Assembly (NCBI GenBank): GCA_964476375.1
Contig: CAYYZW010000180.1
Location: 1 to 9,600, forward strand
Direction: 5' to 3'
Length of the DNA stretch: 9,600 nucleotides
DNA from: SAT2750 sp964476375
Lineage (GTDB): Bacteria; Planctomycetota; Planctomycetia; Pirellulales; Pirellulaceae
In this document: positions 6,701 through 9,600 of the stretch, piece by piece
How positions within the stretch are numbered: the first letter of the stretch is position 1
How the letters are laid out: every line of letters begins with the position of its first letter
Made by a program: the position numbers and the translations under genes
Notes under the pieces: generated by a model
The model's database searches: none
The model's input: only the letters and a program-made list of their open reading frames with translations
What the model was told of the DNA's origin: nothing

Positions 6701-6936
6701 CTGGTATCCCGTGCCTGCCAGACGGTGCCGAACGCGCCGCTCCCCACTTCCTGGATCAGCTGAAAACGGCCGATTCTCTTGCTGCTGGCCCGGTCCACAG
6801 GAAGGGTATCGACATCACGTTCGTCGACGTCGACCAGGCCGAACTGGCTGCCGCAGTCAGGGCAGTCAATGCTCTGGTGATCCGATTCATCGAGCAGCTC
6901 GATCGGGTTTCGGCAATGGGGACAGCGGATATGCAT
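3757..6936 (-). CDS. Membrane-anchored Ser/Thr protein kinase with N-terminal zinc ribbon and 14 WD40 repeats
   Basis: This 1059-residue protein has four parts. Residues 5-28 form a zinc ribbon (CPHC, then CPDC 16 residues on). Residues 57-320 are a Hanks-type kinase with the key residues kept: glycine loop GSGAFG (65-70), VAVK (Lys87), HRDLKPSN (177-184), DFG (197-199), GTPAYMSPEQ (218-227) and DVYSLGVLLYE (240-250). It should therefore be catalytically active. Residues about 343-367 are one membrane helix (AALSAIIILLLLFVGLGG), followed by a charged Arg/Glu/Ala coiled-coil-like stretch (369-415). From about 468 to the end are 14 WD40 repeats of the type GHSGPVNSLAFSPD...DGTVRLW, enough for two seven-blade propellers; blades 8 and 11 are the most degenerate. 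The kinase domain should be cytoplasmic and the propellers outside, inferred from the single helix. This architecture is common in Planctomycetota. ATG 6936 is chosen because the zinc ribbon follows at once; the frame is open to an ATG at 7014, but those 26 codons show no domain and cover the likely promoter. The phosphorylated target is unknown. Confidence 0.95.
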   Translation of the reverse strand: MHIRCPHCRNPIELLDESDHQSIDCPDCGSQFGLVDVDERDVDTLPVDRASSKRIGRFQLIQEVGSGAFGTVWQARDTRLDRIVAVKIPRQHFFSAGNREQFLREARSTAQLDHPHIVTVHEVGSEGDTLYIVSDFIEGATLADHLTARRFSNREAAQLCSTVARALHHAHENGVIHRDLKPSNIMITADNQPRVMDFGLAKREAGEITITVEGKILGTPAYMSPEQARGEAHHVDRRADVYSLGVLLYELVAGEPPFRGVTRMLLHQVIHEEAPSPRTLDSTIPRDLETICLKCLQKNPTGRYPDAAKLADDLDNWLEGKIIEARPVGSLQRGLRWCRRKPAVAALSAIIILLLLFVGLGGTWIAIRETTNAAEERRLRSDAQRERNTAASEARKAREESQRARQSAQLTRRQLYNTDMLLAQRDWDSNNIGHLLTLLAQHADDEALKGYEWYYWMRLCHSDLLTLDTHTGPVNSVATSPDGQWIASGGKGRDITIWHSDGRKERTLRGHSGPVNSLAFSPDSTRLVSASDDGTVRLWTAEATESPEGEALVTIEGHSGPVTAVAFSPDGKEIASGSRDKTIRIWNATTGTQRLILGGHADSVSSVAFRSDGMRLGSGSYDKTARVWDVQNGEQVAILKGPKYPILCIAFHPDGSRLATGSFDGTVRSWDPVSGNQLTLLQGAGPVRTVSYNPDGEKIVAGSENSLVTVWDLANGNQRHTYKGHTGPVNSICYSSDGNRIISSSDDGSTRIWNATADQHGRILQRPAEIVSSVSFSGQGPLLAIGTHNGMVDVRDVLNDKPVATIEGHTSFTTSVAFQRNGRRVASASFDSTARIWDASSGKQVLVLSGHEGVIHSVALSDDGQLIATGGSDRTIRIWDAVSGAEIHHFPGQDNIVRNLAFNHAGNQLVSCTSGRQVTSWSLDSRSRLLSIDVTEKGPVHSVSFSPDDRQIIAGCNDGMVRVLDSKKGNLLTTLQGHSGPVLDACWSPAGDRIASAGADNTIRIWDAVTGRDILTLSGHDRQVTTVCFGPEGYLLASGSYDATVRLWDARPLDAEEKK
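5250..5409 (-). repeat. WD40-encoded direct repeats with a 19-base identical unit
   Basis: The plus-strand 19-mer TGACCGGGCCGCTGTGACC occurs at 5250-5268 and again at 5391-5409. Both encode the GHSGPV start of a WD40 blade (blades 3 and 2). Looser copies recur through 3800-5530 at roughly 120-140-base intervals. They reflect blade duplication in the gene and are not a mobile or regulatory repeat. Confidence 0.8.
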
Positions 6937-6972
6937 GAAAGGTGCCGGGTGGACAGGGAGATGCAGGGCGCT

Positions 6973-6981
6973 ATTATCCCA
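6973..6981 (-). promoter_or_regulatory. Possible extended -10 promoter element for the kinase gene
   Basis: On the minus strand TGGGATAAT fits an extended -10 (TGn followed by a five-of-six match to TATAAT). It would start transcription about 30 bases before the ATG at 6936. No good -35 is visible, as expected for extended -10 promoters. If real, it argues against the ATG at 7014, which would lie upstream of the transcript. Consensus match only. Confidence 0.3.
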
Positions 6982-7049
6982 CGAGCTGCCGGGGCATGCT
7001 ACCGCGACCAACATGGAGGGACTAGAATCCAGCCAGAAGACAGGTACCT

Positions 7050-7057
7050 GGAGGGAG
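7050..7057 (+). promoter_or_regulatory. Strong ribosome binding site for the NHL-repeat gene
   Basis: GGAGGGAG lies 7 bases before ATG 7065. It is the clearest Shine-Dalgarno in the window and fixes the start of the NHL protein, right before its signal peptide. Confidence 0.7.
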
Positions 7058-7064
7058 AAACATC

Positions 7065-8120
7065 ATGTTCCGCACGCTTATTCTAGTCGCACTGGCTGGG
7101 TTTCTGACCTTGCATGGCAGAGCCCTCGTTGGCCAGAACGTGCGAACCCGTATCGTGATCGGGGAATCACTGGAGGATAACAAGGCTCCGGAGCCAGGAA
7201 AACTTCACTCGCCCTTTGGTATCGACTTTGACCGTGCAGGGAACATGTTTATTGCCGAACTGGAGGGAGGCAGAGTTCATAAGCTGGACCGGCGTGGTGT
7301 CCTGACCCTGATTGCCGGTGACGGAAGCAAGGGCTATGCCGGCGACGGGGGGCCGGCGGCCAGGGCGACCTTCGATGGGATGCATAACATTGCCGTCACC
7401 CCGTCGGGGGATGCCTATATTTCCGATGCCTGGAACCATTGTGTCCGCAAGATCGATGGCACGACCGGGATCATCTCCACGATTGCCGGAACGGGGAAGG
7501 CAGGGTTTTCCGGGGATGGCGGCCCGGCGAACAAGGCCATGTTTGACTTCGTGATGTGCGTCTCGCTGAACCCGGCTCATGACAAGCTGTACGTAGCGGA
7601 TCTCAAGAACCGGCGTATTCGCGTGATTGACCTGGAAAGCGGGATCGTCACGACCGTGGCCGGAAACGGCCAGAAGGGGAAGCCGGCCGACGGGGCGGTC
7701 GCCACAAGCGCGCCGCTGGTCGATCCGCGGGCGGTGGCTGTCGATTCAAAAAAGAATATCTACGTGCTGGAGCGAGGGGGGCACGCCCTTCGCGTGGTGA
7801 ATCCGGATGGGACGATCACGACGGTGGTGGGAACCGGGACCGCTGGAACCGCGGTGGGGGATGCCCTCCAGACCGAGCTTCGCTCGCCCAAGCATATTGG
7901 GATTGATGGCAAGGACAACGTGCTGATTGCGGATGAAGCGAACCAGCGGATCCTGCGTTATGAACCCGAAAAGGGTACGGTCACGGCCATCCTGGGTAAG
8001 GGAGTCAAGAAACCGAATCGCGGGCTCAGTAAACCGCATGGTGTTTACTACCACACCGACGGCAGCATCTACGTGGTGGATACCGGTCACCACCGTATCC
8101 TGCGGGTCATCGGCCGCTAG
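7065..8120 (+). CDS. Secreted NHL-repeat six-blade beta-propeller protein
   Basis: This 351-residue protein starts with a Sec signal peptide (MFRTLILVALAGFLTLHG, cleavage around residues 20-25), and the rest is a single propeller. Six NHL-type repeats are visible, at about 47-84, 103-141, 160-199, 218-255, 272-310 and 321-351. Each has a pattern like SPFGIDFDRAGNMFIAE, then a variant of N-R-I-R-V-I-D and G-x-x-T-x-x-A-G-x-G. A G-x-x-GDGGPA insertion recurs after blades 1 and 2 (residues 89-98 and 146-155), a phrase common in NHL proteins of this kind. The last strand reaches the final residues (HHRILRVIGR), so the propeller looks complete. There are no catalytic or cofactor-binding motifs I can name; such proteins usually bind partners or form part of larger exported enzymes. 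It is read divergently from the kinase gene, and its 3' end overlaps the neighbouring gene tail-to-tail by 14 bases. Its role is unknown. Confidence 0.93.
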   Translation: MFRTLILVALAGFLTLHGRALVGQNVRTRIVIGESLEDNKAPEPGKLHSPFGIDFDRAGNMFIAELEGGRVHKLDRRGVLTLIAGDGSKGYAGDGGPAARATFDGMHNIAVTPSGDAYISDAWNHCVRKIDGTTGIISTIAGTGKAGFSGDGGPANKAMFDFVMCVSLNPAHDKLYVADLKNRRIRVIDLESGIVTTVAGNGQKGKPADGAVATSAPLVDPRAVAVDSKKNIYVLERGGHALRVVNPDGTITTVVGTGTAGTAVGDALQTELRSPKHIGIDGKDNVLIADEANQRILRYEPEKGTVTAILGKGVKKPNRGLSKPHGVYYHTDGSIYVVDTGHHRILRVIGR

Positions 8121-9600
8121 TTCCGTTGCCCGTCGTGCCGCGGGGGTTGGCCAGGTAGTAGAGGAAGCCATCCTCGGCGCCGACCAGAAGGTCCGGTACC
8201 TGGTTCCCGTCCAGGTCGATCAGCGTGGGGCTGGACGTGTGCCCGGCGATCGGCCGCTGGCCAAGAGGGCCACGGTTGACGAGCATGTGCTTGCCGTCTT
8301 TTTCGCCGGTATTCTCCAGCAGGTCGGCGTTGCTGCTGTTGACCAGCAGGTCCAGGTCCCCGTCGCCGTCCCAGTCAGCGGCGGCCAGCTTGCGGCGTCC
8401 GCTGCGGCCGGCATGGCCGGCGGTGAGCTGGATGGGATTGCCATCCTCATCGACGAAGATCCGCTGGGGCGGAAGCAGCACCAGGCGGCCCGATTGTTCC
8501 TGCCGCGGCCAGAGGCAGAGGTATCCCTCGTGGTCGAGCATCACCAGGTCATTCAGGCCATCGGTGTTAAAGTCGACCATCACCGGGGTAGTGCGCCACT
8601 GCGTGACCAGTTCCTTTCCATCCGGCTTCCACCAGTTCCAGGCGGGCCGGGGTGTTTCTCCCGGCCAGGCGACCTCCACCGGCCGAGCGGCAGCCAGTCG
8701 CGGTCGGCTGCGGCTGCCGGTGTTGCGGTACCAGGTGACCTGTCCCCAGATGGAGTTGACCACCAGGTCGGGACGCCCATCGTGATCCCAGTCGCCGGCG
8801 GTGAGCGTGGTATAGCCCCACTTGGCCTCGCAGGGTCCCTGGATCGACCCGTTGGGGCCGGCCATGATCTGGATGGTTTTCCCCCCGGCCTTGAGCAGGC
8901 GGGGTTTTTCCCAGCGGGGAGGAAACTGTCCGGTACCGGAAAGGTTCTCGATCAATGCGATCTGACCGGCCGTGTTGCCACAGAGGATGTCCTGGTCCCC
9001 GTCGGCATCCCAGTCAAAACCGACCGGCGTGGCGAGGGCGCCGAACTTCACCTCGTTGGCCTGCTGCTGAAAGTAGACCGGCGGCAGAAACCGTGGCAGT
9101 CCGTCGACCACGCGGCCACTGTGTTCCACCAGCGCCACGCGCCCGTCCTCGTCCCCCACGACCAGGTCCACGTCGCCGTCACGATCCCAGTCGATTGCCA
9201 CCGGGACGATCATTTGAAGATCCATCGCCAGCGGCCGGCCTCGCCAGAGCAGCCTGCGGCCGGTGGCGTAGACGGGGTGCTGCCGGGTGCCGGTATTCTG
9301 GAAATAGGTGAACTTGTCGAGGAACTCGCCGCAGACCAGGTCCAGGTCCCCGTCCCCGTCAAAATCAGCAAAGTTCGGAGCCGGCTTGCCGAAGACATCG
9401 ATCGGCACCTCCCCTGCCCTGAGCCGTTCCGGCGGCTGCCAGGTTCCCTCGCCGGGCCCAGCCCGGATCACGTAGACCCAGCCGTGCAGCGGGCCGTTGA
9501 TCCAGGTCCCGCTGCTGTCGTAGGCGTCGTCCCAGCCGTAATCGGTCCACTCGCCGACACCGACCACGATTTCCAGGACATCATCGCCGTCCAGGTCGAC
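8107..9600 (-). CDS. FG-GAP/VCBS repeat protein (calcium-binding DxDGDGxxD propeller), 5' end missing
   Basis: The frame is open to the right edge, so the N terminus, including any signal peptide, is missing; 497 residues are visible. The first visible residues, VDLDGDDVLEIVVG, are already a repeat, so the GTG at 9567 is internal. Seven further Asp-rich calcium-loop motifs follow at visible residues about 79 (DFDGDGDLD), 137 (DWDRDGDVD), 196 (DWDADGDQD), 270 (DWDHDGRPD), 343 (DFNTDGLND), 409 (DWDGDGDLD) and 462 (DLDGNQVPD), spaced 50-75 residues apart. This is the FG-GAP/VCBS pattern of integrin-like propellers, typical of large secreted or surface proteins in planctomycetes. Each unit ends in a strand such as VALVEHSG or VTWYRNTG. 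The C terminus is a short Gly/Thr/Asn-rich tail (RGTTGNGTSGR) encoded over the end of the NHL gene. No enzyme domain is visible in this part; one may lie beyond the edge. Function is unknown; binding or adhesion is a guess from the family. Confidence 0.9.
   Translation of the reverse strand, partial: VDLDGDDVLEIVVGVGEWTDYGWDDAYDSSGTWINGPLHGWVYVIRAGPGEGTWQPPERLRAGEVPIDVFGKPAPNFADFDGDGDLDLVCGEFLDKFTYFQNTGTRQHPVYATGRRLLWRGRPLAMDLQMIVPVAIDWDRDGDVDLVVGDEDGRVALVEHSGRVVDGLPRFLPPVYFQQQANEVKFGALATPVGFDWDADGDQDILCGNTAGQIALIENLSGTGQFPPRWEKPRLLKAGGKTIQIMAGPNGSIQGPCEAKWGYTTLTAGDWDHDGRPDLVVNSIWGQVTWYRNTGSRSRPRLAAARPVEVAWPGETPRPAWNWWKPDGKELVTQWRTTPVMVDFNTDGLNDLVMLDHEGYLCLWPRQEQSGRLVLLPPQRIFVDEDGNPIQLTAGHAGRSGRRKLAAADWDGDGDLDLLVNSSNADLLENTGEKDGKHMLVNRGPLGQRPIAGHTSSPTLIDLDGNQVPDLLVGAEDGFLYYLANPRGTTGNGTSGR
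8347..9354 (-). repeat. Short direct repeats encoding calcium-binding loops
   Basis: The plus-strand 18-mer CAGGTCCAGGTCCCCGTC occurs at 8347-8364 and 9337-9354, with near copies at the other calcium loops (for example around 9163-9190). It encodes the DGDLDL part of the Asp-rich loop. These are coding repeats caused by the protein's repeat structure. Confidence 0.75.

Larger units (their letters stand above)
6937..7064. promoter_or_regulatory. Divergent intergenic region between the kinase and NHL genes
   Basis: This 128-base gap must hold the start signals for two genes reading away from each other, unless the kinase begins at 7014. A minus-strand extended -10 box is annotated separately. 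On the plus strand TAGAAT at 7023-7028 is a possible -10 about 36 bases before the NHL start, but I see no matching -35. No clear operator palindrome is visible. Confidence 0.5.

Noticed and set aside
6406..7086. A 226-codon open frame on the plus strand crossing the divergent promoter region
   Set aside because: It is antisense to the kinase domain and runs into the NHL start. The kinase motifs on the other strand are unambiguous.
8107..9600. Repeated GTCC/CCGTC tracts, considered as a non-coding tandem array or CRISPR-like repeat
   Set aside because: The copies are in frame, irregularly spaced and each encodes an Asp-rich calcium loop; they are coding repeats of the FG-GAP/VCBS protein.

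Overview
The window is a GC-rich, gene-dense stretch of bacterial chromosome. It most resembles a planctomycete, or a relative in the Planctomycetota/Verrucomicrobiota group. The reasons are a large Ser/Thr kinase with an N-terminal zinc ribbon, one membrane helix and 14 WD40 repeats; a secreted NHL-repeat propeller; a secreted FG-GAP/VCBS calcium-repeat protein; and weak or absent Shine-Dalgarno sequences at several starts. This placement is inferred from gene content, and no marker gene is present. I see no tRNA, rRNA, CRISPR array, insertion sequence or phage gene.

Layout. (1) Bases 1-1816, plus strand: a compact probable operon with the C-terminal part of a D-aminoacylase-type amidohydrolase (cut by the left edge), a secreted glycerophosphodiester phosphodiesterase and a 98-residue three-helix membrane protein. 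The intergenic gaps are 4 bases. (2) Bases 1837-6936, minus strand: transcribed toward the first block and read in the order kinase-WD40, then a dihydrodipicolinate-synthase/N-acetylneuraminate-lyase-family protein, then a secreted zinc metallopeptidase. The gaps are 53 and 67 bases; the second contains a weak terminator-like hairpin and a -10-like box, so the peptidase may have its own transcript. (3) Bases 6937-7064: a short divergent promoter region. (4) Bases 7065-8120, plus strand: a secreted six-blade NHL protein with a good ribosome binding site. (5) Bases 8107-9600, minus strand: an FG-GAP/VCBS protein that runs off the right edge and overlaps the NHL gene tail-to-tail by 14 bases.

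How the genes may work together. The first block looks catabolic: deacylation of N-acyl-D-amino acids and hydrolysis of glycerophosphodiesters. The kinase probably has a cytoplasmic catalytic domain and a large exported double propeller, so it could sense extracytoplasmic partners, but nothing in the sequence names its ligand or substrate.

The most interesting points are two enzyme-family members that look unusual. The aldolase-family protein has lost the Schiff-base lysine that defines its superfamily. The secreted peptidase has a zinc site that, by motif order, resembles the anthrax-lethal-factor/ATLF (M34-like) arrangement. I do not see a clearly delimited new defence or mobile system here.
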